DNA of 64,000 nt from Armatimonadota bacterium (GTDB lineage: Bacteria > Armatimonadota > UBA5829 > DTJY01), in NCBI GenBank assembly GCA_029907255.1, contig JARYMF010000011.1, positions 1 to 64,000 on the forward strand, read 5' to 3'. This document shows, in pieces, positions 39,280 through 47,939 of this stretch (position 1 is its first letter; each line of letters starts with the position of its first letter). Under the pieces are notes generated by a model, which did not search any database, had not been told where the DNA came from, and worked only from the letters and a program-made list of their open reading frames with translations. The translations under genes were made by a program, and so were the position numbers.

Positions 39280-41157
39280 ATGTCAATTATCCCAACTGTT
39301 GGCAGACGTTCGTGGTCAATGCGCTTGCTCATCGCGGGATTATATATTGTCCTAACTTTGGGGGCAATAACGATGGTCTATCCCTTCCTCATTATGTTGG
39401 CAACCTCCACAAAAAGCGGTGTTGATGTTAACAGCTACAGCGTAATACCTAAATACTGGTATGACGATTCGATTCTTTTCGCCAAATTTGCCGAGATAAA
39501 GTATGCTGCCGATATGGACGCAATCAATGGCTATTACCGTACCGACTTTGCAAAAATGGAGGACATTGCTCCACCCCAGAAAACACCTCTCACGACAAAT
39601 CAAAAGAGAATGGTAAAGGACTGGGAGGATTTTAGTCGGACAATTCCGCTTAAGTATATGCAAGCAAATTATGGCGTCATAAGTAATGCTCCAAGCCGTT
39701 TGCTAAACGAATATCGGGCTTGGCTTCGAAAGCGATTTAATAACGACATTAATGCTCTCAACAAGCTTTATCGCGAGGAAAATGAAAGCTTCGAGACCGT
39801 TTTTACACCTTTCGAGCGCACGGAAAGCCGTGAGTGGCAGCCAGAGAAAACCCCAAAAATGCAAGAGTGGCTGAAGTTCAAAGCATCATTGCCATCGGAA
39901 TTTCGGCGGGTAATTTGCATCGATCCACTGTTTTGGACATTCTTAAAGGAGAACAAATACGATGGCGATATATCCAAACTAAACAAAGCCTACGGTACTA
40001 ATTACAAATCATTTATGGAAGTTCACCTTTCCCCTACCCTTCCCGCTGACCCTAGGCAAAGAGCCGACTGGGAAGAGTTCGCACGAACTATGCTTCCGTT
40101 CCGTTATATGGTTCTAAACTCAAAGGCATTGCCGGCTTATCAGAAGTTTCTTCAAAACCGTTATGGGGGAAATATCGAAGAAGTAAATAGAATCTACGGT
40201 ACAAATTACTCATCATTTAACCAGATTGTCTTACCAGAGGAGGCGCCAGCTGAGGGAACACCGCTTGTTGACTGGATGGATTTTATTTCGAAAGTTGTTC
40301 CAGTCACTGCAATAAAAGCTGTAAACTCAGAAAACCTATACAGGCAATATCTTTTCAAAAAATACGGCAGCTTTGATGCAATCAATAGAGCCTACGGAAC
40401 AAAGTATGCTTCTCTTCTAGACGTATCTCCGCCCCAGCACCTTGCCGACTGGCATTATGTACTTACACACCATAGGGAATTGAGGAAGCACTTTATAATT
40501 CGCAATTATGCAATGGTTTTGAACTACATACTTCTTCACGGAAGGGCAGTATTCAACACTTTTGTCTTTTGTCTGGCCGCTATTTTAACCCATTTAATTG
40601 TTAACCCGCTGTGCGCTTATTCTCTTTCGCGGTATAACCTTCGCTATTCGTATAAGGTGTTGCTCTTTTTGTTAGCCACAATGGCATTTCCTGCGGAAGT
40701 AACATTGATTCCGAATTTCTTGCTCCTAAAGAAGCTCCATATGCTTAACACTTTTTGGGCACTGATTCTTCCCGGAATGGCTGGTGGGTTTTCGATTTTC
40801 CTACTTAAAGGTTTCTTTGATAGCCTCCCGAAGGAACTTTATGAAGCTGGAATCATCGATGGAGCATCCGAAGCACGGATGTTTTGGCAAATCACAATTC
40901 CGCTATCTAAGCCTATTTTTGCAGTGATTGCACTCAGTTCATTTACGGCGGCGTATGGAGCGTTTATGTTTGCGTTTCTGGTTTGCCAAAACCCAAAAAT
41001 GTGGACGATGATGGTTTGGTTGTATGAGCTTCAGATTACGGCCCCGAAGTATATAACTATGGCTGCATTGACAATAGCAGCCATACCAACACTAACAGTC
41101 TTCGTCTTCGCACAAAATGTTATTATGAGAGGTATCATTCTACCAAGCTTTAAGTAA
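39280..41157 (+). CDS. MalG-type permease with a repeated extracytoplasmic domain
   Basis: 625 residues, more than twice the normal MalG length. TM1 at about 15-42 is followed by a ~370-residue insertion (about 50-415) before the remaining helices and the EAA loop LYEAGIIDGASEARMFWQITIP near 520. The insertion contains about five units of 60-80 residues built on the pattern (Y..FL..KYG..)(I..LN..YGT.Y.SF..V..P)...(DW..F): LN/IN segments near 81, 160, 235, 302 and 368; Trp at 115, 197, 264, 332 and 391. It lies outside the membrane. The pattern resembles linker phrases of GH42-type beta-galactosidases (KYG..ALN.AWGT). Starts with no spacing after the fused gene; GGGAGGGAAG is its ribosome site. 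Confidence 0.92.
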   Translation: MSIIPTVGRRSWSMRLLIAGLYIVLTLGAITMVYPFLIMLATSTKSGVDVNSYSVIPKYWYDDSILFAKFAEIKYAADMDAINGYYRTDFAKMEDIAPPQKTPLTTNQKRMVKDWEDFSRTIPLKYMQANYGVISNAPSRLLNEYRAWLRKRFNNDINALNKLYREENESFETVFTPFERTESREWQPEKTPKMQEWLKFKASLPSEFRRVICIDPLFWTFLKENKYDGDISKLNKAYGTNYKSFMEVHLSPTLPADPRQRADWEEFARTMLPFRYMVLNSKALPAYQKFLQNRYGGNIEEVNRIYGTNYSSFNQIVLPEEAPAEGTPLVDWMDFISKVVPVTAIKAVNSENLYRQYLFKKYGSFDAINRAYGTKYASLLDVSPPQHLADWHYVLTHHRELRKHFIIRNYAMVLNYILLHGRAVFNTFVFCLAAILTHLIVNPLCAYSLSRYNLRYSYKVLLFLLATMAFPAEVTLIPNFLLLKKLHMLNTFWALILPGMAGGFSIFLLKGFFDSLPKELYEAGIIDGASEARMFWQITIPLSKPIFAVIALSSFTAAYGAFMFAFLVCQNPKMWTMMVWLYELQITAPKYITMAALTIAAIPTLTVFVFAQNVIMRGIILPSFK

Positions 41158-41165
41158 TGACTTTT

Positions 41166-42758
41166 TCAAGCAACTTTGGGAAGTTCTTGAAGTGGTTCTT
41201 GTATTGCAGGTAGTTTTACAATAAATGTTGCACCTTGCTTGACGCGTGTCTCAACTTCGATTTTGCCGCCATATTTCTCAGCAAGGCTTTTGCTTACAGA
41301 GAGGCCAAGTCCGGTACCCTCAAATTCAGGTTTTGTCGTAAAGAAGGGGTCAAATATTTTGCTTAGGTGCTCGGGTTTTATCCCAGGGCCAGTGTCAGCA
41401 AACTTTGCAACGACAAAGCCTGCATCATCCTGCGAAGTCTCTACAATCAACTTGCCTCCTTTTTCTTTCATTGCCTGAACAGCGTTAATAGCGATATTCA
41501 TGTAAATTTGCTGAATTTCGCTTGCATCGGCATAAATCATAGGGAGATCTTCGGTGAGTCGTTTTACTATGGTAATACTACCTTGTGTTTGCACAAGCTC
41601 TAGCGTGCGTTCTATCAGTTCATTTATGTTAACAGGATTTAGCATACCAGGATGGTTGGTGCGTGAGAACCCAAGTAAATTTCGCACCAGATTTGCTATT
41701 CTCTGTGTTTCGGATTTTATTATTTCAAGGTCTTTTGCAGTAGGATTATCAGGATCCATATCAACTAAAAGCATCTCAGCACGACCAAGAATCACCAATA
41801 AGGGGTTATTTATCTCGTGTGCCATGCCGGCAACTAGTTGCCCTATGGACGCTAGCTTCTCACTTTGAATTAGACCTGCCTGGGCGCGCTTTAAATCCCT
41901 TAAGGCTGAGCGCAAGCAAACCACTTGCTCGCGAAGCTTTCTGTACAAATGCATCTTCTCAATTGCCAATCCAGCACGATCAGTTAATTCACAAATTGCT
42001 TGAATGTCATTTTGATTAAAGGGTTCATTTGTCTTTCCACGCACAATTGAGAGGACACCAAGCGTTTTCCCACCAACAACAATTGGTGCAATCATAGTGG
42101 GTGCGACGCCCCGCGTGCCAAGTAACGCCGAAATTTCAGGTTCGTCTGATTCCGAGTTGACCAGTATTGGCTTACTGTTTTTTGCAACCCATTCTGCAAG
42201 GCCGCGTTTTATATGCGATAAATCTGTGCAAGTTCCATTGACAGATACTGTTCTTGCGGACATATAATCAAGTAAGCCCAATTCTTGGTCCATCAAGAGA
42301 ATTGAGGCAGTCTCTGCACCTGTTATCTCTAGTGCCATGCTCAGGAGCATATCCAAGCCTTCTTGCATATCCAGATTGCCAACTAGTCGGTCTGAAATCT
42401 CTTTAAGCTTTAATAATTCTCTGTTTCGCTGTTCTATTATCTGATTTTTCTCAGCCAGTTCTTTGGTTAGCTGAAGACTTGTCTTCCTCGCCCTACTTGA
42501 AGAGTCGAAGAAATAAATACAAAGTAGGAGGATTGCAGACACCAGGCCAATCCGCAAAATGCGGTTTTCTATAAAGAAATTGGAGTATCTGATGTATTTA
42601 GTGTGTTGGAGAATGGCTGATGAGATATCCATCAGCACCATGCACAAAGTTAAAACAATAATAACTATTATCGCAAGCCACCATAGTTGGGCTTGTTTGT
42701 GGTGAGCGGCGTGCTGTTTCTTTAATAGTTTTTCCAAGGTTTCTTTTGATGCGTCCAA
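41166..42758 (-). CDS. GAF-domain sensor histidine kinase
   Basis: 530 residues. Two transmembrane helices near the N-terminus (about 25-47 and 72-92), a coiled coil (LTKELAEKNQIIEQRNRELLKL), a GAF domain (about 130-280, DMQEGLDMLLSMALEITGAETASILLMD), HisKA with phospho-acceptor in GMAHEINNPLLVILG, and HATPase_c with N-box MNIAINAVQAM and G-boxes FADTGPGIKPEHLSKIFDPFF and GTGLGLSVSKSLA. All kinase motifs are intact. No cognate regulator is adjacent; the receiver-only protein at 18922 is a possible partner. Convergent with the sugar transporter. Confidence 0.93.
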   Translation of the reverse strand: MDASKETLEKLLKKQHAAHHKQAQLWWLAIIVIIVLTLCMVLMDISSAILQHTKYIRYSNFFIENRILRIGLVSAILLLCIYFFDSSSRARKTSLQLTKELAEKNQIIEQRNRELLKLKEISDRLVGNLDMQEGLDMLLSMALEITGAETASILLMDQELGLLDYMSARTVSVNGTCTDLSHIKRGLAEWVAKNSKPILVNSESDEPEISALLGTRGVAPTMIAPIVVGGKTLGVLSIVRGKTNEPFNQNDIQAICELTDRAGLAIEKMHLYRKLREQVVCLRSALRDLKRAQAGLIQSEKLASIGQLVAGMAHEINNPLLVILGRAEMLLVDMDPDNPTAKDLEIIKSETQRIANLVRNLLGFSRTNHPGMLNPVNINELIERTLELVQTQGSITIVKRLTEDLPMIYADASEIQQIYMNIAINAVQAMKEKGGKLIVETSQDDAGFVVAKFADTGPGIKPEHLSKIFDPFFTTKPEFEGTGLGLSVSKSLAEKYGGKIEVETRVKQGATFIVKLPAIQEPLQELPKVA

Positions 42759-42852
42759 TTTTGCACCTTTTAAGCGTTTATCAAGTTAATTATTGGCATG
42801 ATATAGGGAATTGTTAATACTAAAGATTAAAGTAAGGGTGAATCGCGGCGTT

Positions 42853-43482
42853 CTAAAACGAAGCGAGGAAATCTTTCAAATTGCCAAAGAGGTAGTTGTA
42901 CGCAGAATCCATCTTTTCTTCGATACCTTCTAACGAATCGAAAGGCTCGGGGTGTTGGACATCTAGTTCGATGTAAAGTTGAGAGGTATCATTGAAAAAT
43001 GGCTCAATTCGTAAGTCGTGGATGCCGTCTTGATGTAGCACAACTCTCAGCCCCGCGCCTTTGCGGCCTGGTCCAAGCAAAGCCCACTGGTCAGGTCTTA
43101 TTGCTAGAAGGTGAGCTTCGGTAAATTGGGGAGCAGCATCCGGCTTGGAAAGCGGAAGCAGTGCAGTAAGTTTAATTCCGAAGGTTAAATATTTCTGTAT
43201 ATTCAGCCGCTCGCTGACTATTTGGAATATATCGAGACATTTCTCTTTGCTTGCCTGAAAGTGAACGACTGCTTCGTTCACCTGAATTCTAGTTGTTTGG
43301 ATGAAACAGTCGCCAGTCGGATTAGCCATGCGAACCCCGTCTGGCAGATGTGTTAAATTATGATATTGATATCTTTCCGTGATGACAGCATACAGGCGAT
43401 TGAGGTCCACCATTTGGATTTGAAGCGGTGGGTAAAGAATCCCGGCGGTCAATCGCTGGCAAGTCATAAGTTCAGGATTCAT
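42853..43482 (-). CDS. Hypothetical protein, 209 residues
   Basis: I do not recognise this protein with certainty. It has no signal peptide or membrane helix, and alternates predicted strands and helices; the layout (LYAVITERYQYHNLTHLPDGVRM, then a long central part and a helical end) recalls the sporadically distributed TIGR04255-like family, but this is a weak impression. It starts at ATG 43482 with GGAGTTGCC nearby and lies between the iron alcohol dehydrogenase and the histidine kinase genes on the same strand, with gaps of about 150 and 95 bases. Confidence 0.6.
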   Translation of the reverse strand: MNPELMTCQRLTAGILYPPLQIQMVDLNRLYAVITERYQYHNLTHLPDGVRMANPTGDCFIQTTRIQVNEAVVHFQASKEKCLDIFQIVSERLNIQKYLTFGIKLTALLPLSKPDAAPQFTEAHLLAIRPDQWALLGPGRKGAGLRVVLHQDGIHDLRIEPFFNDTSQLYIELDVQHPEPFDSLEGIEEKMDSAYNYLFGNLKDFLASF

Positions 43483-43633
43483 GGCAACTCCTTTGTGCCT
43501 TGAAGCCGTGATGTCTGGCTATGAGATTTTATCATCGAAACCCTGCCCGGTCAAGTTTGCCTTTATTCTAATACGCTTTTAAGAAATCATGATTGTTGTT
43601 CTGTAAACAGCATTCGAGAAGACGCAATTTCGT

Positions 43634-44800
43634 TTAACTCGGAGATAGATTATGACTCGAAATTGTTTCTAGAATTTGCTCGACACTTTCCGCTGTCGCC
43701 TGGCGCGGATTGCTCTTTGCCGAGCCCGATGCAAGGGTTTGCGAGATTATTTGGGGCCAGTAATGGCGGTCAAGTACGAGTTTTGTTAGCTGTTTTTCAA
43801 TATCCATTTCCGAATTCAAGCGTTCCAAATGATTAATTAAAGCCTCGGCGGCTTTGTTGTCATCAGAATTGCTTGAAATTCCAGCAGCACGCGCAAGCTC
43901 AGCGTATTTTATTGTTGATGTTTCTAGGTTAAAACGCATTACAAATGGAAGCAGGAGGGCACATATTAAGCCATGCGCGAGGCCCGTTATGACACCAATC
44001 GGATGTGCTAACCCATGAACAAGACCAAGCCTGGCGTTGGCAAATGCAATGCCTCCCATGAGACTTCCCAACGCGACTTCTGTCCTTGCTTCAATATCCG
44101 TTCCATTGTGGTAGGCTTTGGGTAGGTTGGTTAATAAGCGAACTGCAGCACTTTTTGCTAAGGCGTCGGTTATTGGATTTGCGCCTTTTGATACATAGGC
44201 TTCGATTGCTTGCGAAAGAGCATCCATGCCTGAATATGCCGTAGATTCTTTGGATAAGGATAACGTAAATTCGGGATCAACGATTGCAACATCTGGAAGC
44301 ATCAAGGGGGTTCGTATGCTTGCTTTGATTCGTTCGGTTTCGTCTATCAATACCGAATTTGGAGTGACTTCTGAACCACTCCCGGCGGTGGTTGGTATCG
44401 CTATGAATGGTGTCCCCTTTTGTTCTACCTCGCGTCCATGAAAGTATTCATAAATCGTTCCTGGTTGGCGACCAATGACAGCTACTGTTTTTGCCACATC
44501 GAGAGCACTTCCACCACCGATGCCTATTACTATATCCGATGTACTCTGTTTGAAAGAATCTAGTGCCCATTGAGCATTAGAAATTGTGGGCTCTGGCGGA
44601 ACATGCTCAAAAATGTTTACCTTTATTTTTGATTCCGCCAGAAGTTTTAAGACTTTGTCGAGCCAACCTGTTCGCCGCAGGAACGTTTTACCGGTAATAA
44701 GAAATGCATTTTTACCTAGAGATGCAGCTTCTGTGCCTATGTCTCGAATACAACCAGCGCCAAAGATTATTTTCTTTGCGGTCTGAAAGGTTAAGTTCAT
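43634..44800 (-). CDS. Iron-containing (group III) alcohol dehydrogenase
   Basis: 388 residues. NAD-binding GGGSALDVAKTVAVI near residue 95, TTAGSGSEVTPNSVL, metal site region GMDALSQAIEAYVS and the two later ligands LVHGLAHPIG and GLAHGLICALLLP. In the common DALTH motif the His metal ligand is replaced by Gln here (DALSQ), as in a known subset of the family, so the metal and activity may differ. Candidates include lactaldehyde or 1,2-diol dehydrogenases, which fits nearby fucose-type sugar genes; unproven. AGGT lies upstream of ATG 44800. Confidence 0.9.
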   Translation of the reverse strand: MNLTFQTAKKIIFGAGCIRDIGTEAASLGKNAFLITGKTFLRRTGWLDKVLKLLAESKIKVNIFEHVPPEPTISNAQWALDSFKQSTSDIVIGIGGGSALDVAKTVAVIGRQPGTIYEYFHGREVEQKGTPFIAIPTTAGSGSEVTPNSVLIDETERIKASIRTPLMLPDVAIVDPEFTLSLSKESTAYSGMDALSQAIEAYVSKGANPITDALAKSAAVRLLTNLPKAYHNGTDIEARTEVALGSLMGGIAFANARLGLVHGLAHPIGVITGLAHGLICALLLPFVMRFNLETSTIKYAELARAAGISSNSDDNKAAEALINHLERLNSEMDIEKQLTKLVLDRHYWPQIISQTLASGSAKSNPRQATAESVEQILETISSHNLSPS

Positions 44801-45027
44801 TCTAAGTTCTACCTCCGATTTGCATGCTTTCTTTTCGATTATAACTAATATTCGCCTTTCTGTTGCTTATTATTTTACGAAAAATAGCAAATATTCTGTG
44901 AATTTCTCGGTTTTTTGGGTAAAAGTAAGTAGAATTATTGCCAACCTATCGTTTCTGCAGGCAAACCAAATCTCACAAAGCGGCTTTCGATTCAAGGCAA
45001 CTCTTGGTATGAAAGGGGGTGACTTAC

Positions 45028-45303
45028 TTGAATAAACCTGATTTAATAAACGCGGTTGCTGAAAAGACCGGCATGAAGAAAGTTGATGTTGAAAAGGTAG
45101 TGAATGCTACCCTCGACGCCATCACCGAAGCGTTGAGTAAAAAGGAAGAGGTTTCGCTGGTTGGGTTCGGCACATTTGATGTGCGCACGCGTGGAGAAAG
45201 GACTGGGCGCAATCCAAGAACAGGCGAACAAATTAAAATCCCACCTAGCGCTAGCCCTGTTTTCAGACCAGGAAAAAAGCTTCGGGATGCCGTGTCACCT
45301 TAA
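45028..45303 (+). CDS. HU/IHF-family DNA-binding protein
   Basis: 91 residues from TTG 45028: MNKPDLINAVAEKTGMKKVDVEKVV, then SLVGFGTFDVRTRGERTGRNPRTGEQIKIPPSASPVFRPGKKLRDAV, the full HU pattern with the DNA-bending arm RNPRTG...IPPS. Nucleoid protein that bends DNA as a dimer. The TTG start is taken because GGGGGTG at 45015-45021 is six bases away and it yields the family N-terminus; GTG 45019 is part of that site. Followed by an intrinsic terminator. Confidence 0.95.
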   Translation: MNKPDLINAVAEKTGMKKVDVEKVVNATLDAITEALSKKEEVSLVGFGTFDVRTRGERTGRNPRTGEQIKIPPSASPVFRPGKKLRDAVSP

Positions 45304-45344
45304 TATTTAGCAGGCTTACACGGCATGTGGCGCAGGCAATATTT

Positions 45345-45370
45345 GGGAGGCAAAACAGCCTCCCTTTTCT
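45345..45370 (+). terminator. Intrinsic terminator of the HU gene
   Basis: GGGAGGC (45345-45351), loop AAAACA, GCCTCCC (45358-45364), then TTTTCT. About 40 bases after the stop codon. Confidence 0.85.
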
Positions 45371-45375
45371 GTTGC

Positions 45376-45561
45376 CTATTCTCGGAAGATTATTCCATGC
45401 TTGCTACAAATTAGGGCTGTACCTGTTTTAAGGCTTGGCTGAGATATTTCAAGCTGCTTATCACAGTTTTCGTGAGGACATGGTATGATTTTTTGGCCCT
45501 GATGAAACGCCTCGACGACTTTCCATACCTCCCTTGCGTAAGCATCTCTGGTCATTCTCAT
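45376..45561 (-). CDS. Small cysteine-containing hypothetical protein
   Basis: 61 residues: a basic start, then PCPHENCDKQLEI and ALICSKHGIIFRE. Three cysteines with neighbouring histidines (CPHENC, CSKH) suggest a small zinc site. The start ATG 45561 is preceded by GAGGAGGGG. No family is recognised. It is short, so coding status rests on the good ribosome site and the patterned cysteines. Confidence 0.5.
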   Translation of the reverse strand: MRMTRDAYAREVWKVVEAFHQGQKIIPCPHENCDKQLEISQPSLKTGTALICSKHGIIFRE

Positions 45562-46005
45562 TTAGGCATACCCCTCCTCTAATGCTTTTGCCGAAGGCAA
45601 CGTAATCGAAGATTAACAAGAATCCTTGGCAATTTTCAGGGCCAAGGCGATTTTTATGTTTTATGCTATAAATTGACCATTGGATGTGCAAGTTATAGTA
45701 GACTTTGGGTAATTACTAAGTTTATTTACCCAAAAGAGGCATCGGATAATAGTGAAATTTGAGTTCGCCGTGGTGATGCATTTGCAACATAAATATAATA
45801 AGCCATCACTCGGTGCAAAATACCTAATCAAAGCAGTACTGAATTTGAATTCCCTCTGTACGTTAGCTACCCACTTGTGCTCGCTGGATAGGACAAAAGG
45901 TTTATATAACAGTGCTATAAAGTTCTTGCGCTTGGGCAGTGAACCTGATAAGATTTTTCTTGTCTTACCTAAATATAAGCCTGGTTGTTTTGAACGTTTA
46001 TTTTT
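45562..46005. other. 444-base spacer without a convincing gene
   Basis: Contains a hairpin CCTTGGC (45624-45630)/GCCAAGG (45641-45647) followed by CGATTTTT, terminator-like on the plus strand, but no plus-strand gene ends here after the HU terminator. Short plus-strand frames up to 46005 have no ribosome site or recognisable sequence. No clear promoter for the downstream permease genes was found. Confidence 0.4.
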
Positions 46006-46950
46006 ATGAAAAAGCCATTCCGTTACAATCTTGGGCGAATCATGCAGATTCGGGAGCTACCTGCCCTAGTTTTCTTGCTCTTGGCGGTTGTATTCCTTTG
46101 GAACAAGGCTCCGAACTTTGGTGAACATGCGAATCTACTCAGTATCGCTAGGGAAACAAGCATAGTAGGGATTATGGCAGTTGGAATGACTGCCGTCATT
46201 CTCACGGGCGGAATTGATTTGTCGGTTGCTTCAGTACTAGCGCTCTCAGCTTCTGTAATTGCAATCCTTGCGGTTAATGGGTCAAACCTACTGATAGCAA
46301 TATTGGCTGGGTTAGGAATAGGAACCGCGTGCGGTGCGTTGAACGGCTTACTCATTACTTTTTTGCGAATACCACCAATCATAACGACGCTTGGTACTAT
46401 GGCAATATACCGAGCGGCTGTAACTTTATTCACCCAAGCAAAGTGGATTGGCCCGCTGCCGGCTGGAATGGCTTTTATAGGTAGCAAGATAACACCTGCT
46501 TTTATCCTCTTCTTAATTGCTACTATTACGTCACTTTTTTTATGGAAGTGTAGGTTAGGCAGGTATATCCAAGCCATCGGCGGCAATGAGAATGCTGTGC
46601 ATCTGTCGGGAATAAGCGTGCGCAAAGTAAAGCTACTGGTTTATATGTTGAACGGCTTTCTTGCGACGGTCGCAGGTTTAGTAATGGCGTCTTCAGCAAA
46701 TTCAGCTCAAGCGAATATGGCATTGGGATATGAGTTAAATGTAATCGCTGCCGTGGTTATTGGCGGAACAAGCATATCAGGCGGGCAAGGTTCAGTCATT
46801 GGCTCGGTCCTTGGTGCTGCCATCATGTCTGTTTTATACAGTGCGCTTATCTTGTTAGACGCCTCAATCTATTGGCATAAGTTAATCTTGGGCGGAGTAA
46901 TTCTTGCAGCTGTGTTGCTCGATAAATTCCGATACCTGACAAAACAATGA
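46006..46950 (+). CDS. Rbs-type sugar ABC transporter permease 1 of second system
   Basis: 314 residues, BPD_transp_2/RbsC family: MAVGMTAVILTGGIDLSVASVLALSA, LGTMAIYRAAVTLFTQ, LGRYIQAIGGNENAVHLSGISVRKVKLLVY, AVVIGGTSISGGQGSVIGSVLG. Inner-membrane permease that probably pairs with the next permease as a heterodimer. ATG 46006 lacks a clear ribosome site; an alternative is the internal ATG 46039 (MQIRELPALVF). The stop overlaps the next start by ATGA. Confidence 0.9.
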   Translation: MKKPFRYNLGRIMQIRELPALVFLLLAVVFLWNKAPNFGEHANLLSIARETSIVGIMAVGMTAVILTGGIDLSVASVLALSASVIAILAVNGSNLLIAILAGLGIGTACGALNGLLITFLRIPPIITTLGTMAIYRAAVTLFTQAKWIGPLPAGMAFIGSKITPAFILFLIATITSLFLWKCRLGRYIQAIGGNENAVHLSGISVRKVKLLVYMLNGFLATVAGLVMASSANSAQANMALGYELNVIAAVVIGGTSISGGQGSVIGSVLGAAIMSVLYSALILLDASIYWHKLILGGVILAAVLLDKFRYLTKQ

Positions 46951-47921
46951 GTTCAATCCTTAGGTCGAAAGAATTAGCAGTCTTTATCCTTTTTGTGGTT
47001 GTATTTGCATTTTTCACGATGCAAACCGAACGTTTTGCAGCTCCGGACAACCTATTCAACGTTGCGCGCCAATATTCGGAGCTGGCAGTGGTATCCGTCG
47101 GGTTGACGATGGTTATAATAACCGGCGGAATTGATATATCCGTTGGCTCAGTAGTTGGATTGTCCTCTGTGCTGGTTGGCGTTCTTAGTTCAATTTTAGG
47201 CTTGAACATTTGGGTTTCATGCGTTATAGCCGTTTTTGCTGGGTTGGGATGTGGATTAATCAACGGCCTTTTCATTACGAAAGCAAAATTACAGCCAATT
47301 GTTGTCACGCTTGCTATGATGAGCGCAGCGCGAGGGCTTGCATATGTTCTGACTCGGGGAAGTTCAATTTCGGGGTTTCCGGATGCTTTTGCTGCGCTAG
47401 GGCAGAAAGCGATTGGTCCAATTCCATGGATAGGGTATATTCCACTGCCTGTGTTTATTGCTCTTATATTAGTAATGCTTGGCGTACTCTTGCTCAGAAG
47501 GACAGCGCTAGGAAGAGGAATATATGCGGTTGGTGCAAGCGAGGAGGCGTCGAGACTTTCTGGAATAAACGTTTTTAGAATAAAGTTATTCGCCTACTCA
47601 TTTACCGGTTTGCTGTGTGGATTGGGAGGCGTAATGATGGCTGCAAGGCTGGTATCCTCAGTGCCCGACGCCGGTGCCAATTTTGAATTTGAGGCAATCA
47701 CCGCAGTTGTAATGGGAGGAAGTAGCCTCAGAGGTGGCGAAGGAAACATAACAGGTACAATAATAGGTGTTGGGGTAATGGCAATCTTAAGAAATGGCTT
47801 GAATCTTATAGGAGTCCCGGATATTTGGCAGGGATTATTTCTTGGTGTAGTTCTAATACTAGCTGTTCTAGCTGATAATCTAAGAAATGCATTGCGTGAA
47901 AGGCTGAAGTTGCAATTTTGA
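46947..47921 (+). CDS. Rbs-type sugar ABC transporter permease 2 of second system
   Basis: 324 residues, same family: SVGLTMVIITGGIDISVGSVVGLSS, GLINGLFITKAKLQPIVVTLAMM, LGRGIYAVGASEEASRLSGINVFRIKLFAYSFTGLLCG, AVVMGGSSLRGGEGNITGTIIG. Overlaps the previous gene by four bases (ATGA), so it is translationally coupled. Two distinct permeases in one locus is the AI-2/rhamnose-type arrangement, in contrast to the single permease of the first Rbs-type system. Confidence 0.93.
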   Translation: MSSILRSKELAVFILFVVVFAFFTMQTERFAAPDNLFNVARQYSELAVVSVGLTMVIITGGIDISVGSVVGLSSVLVGVLSSILGLNIWVSCVIAVFAGLGCGLINGLFITKAKLQPIVVTLAMMSAARGLAYVLTRGSSISGFPDAFAALGQKAIGPIPWIGYIPLPVFIALILVMLGVLLLRRTALGRGIYAVGASEEASRLSGINVFRIKLFAYSFTGLLCGLGGVMMAARLVSSVPDAGANFEFEAITAVVMGGSSLRGGEGNITGTIIGVGVMAILRNGLNLIGVPDIWQGLFLGVVLILAVLADNLRNALRERLKLQF

Positions 47922-47939
47922 GAGGAGGAACAACCAACG

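Noticed and set aside
45752-46009. 85-residue frame ahead of the second Rbs-type permeases
   Set aside because: No ribosome site, no recognisable motif, and it overlaps the permease start; composition is like the surrounding spacer.
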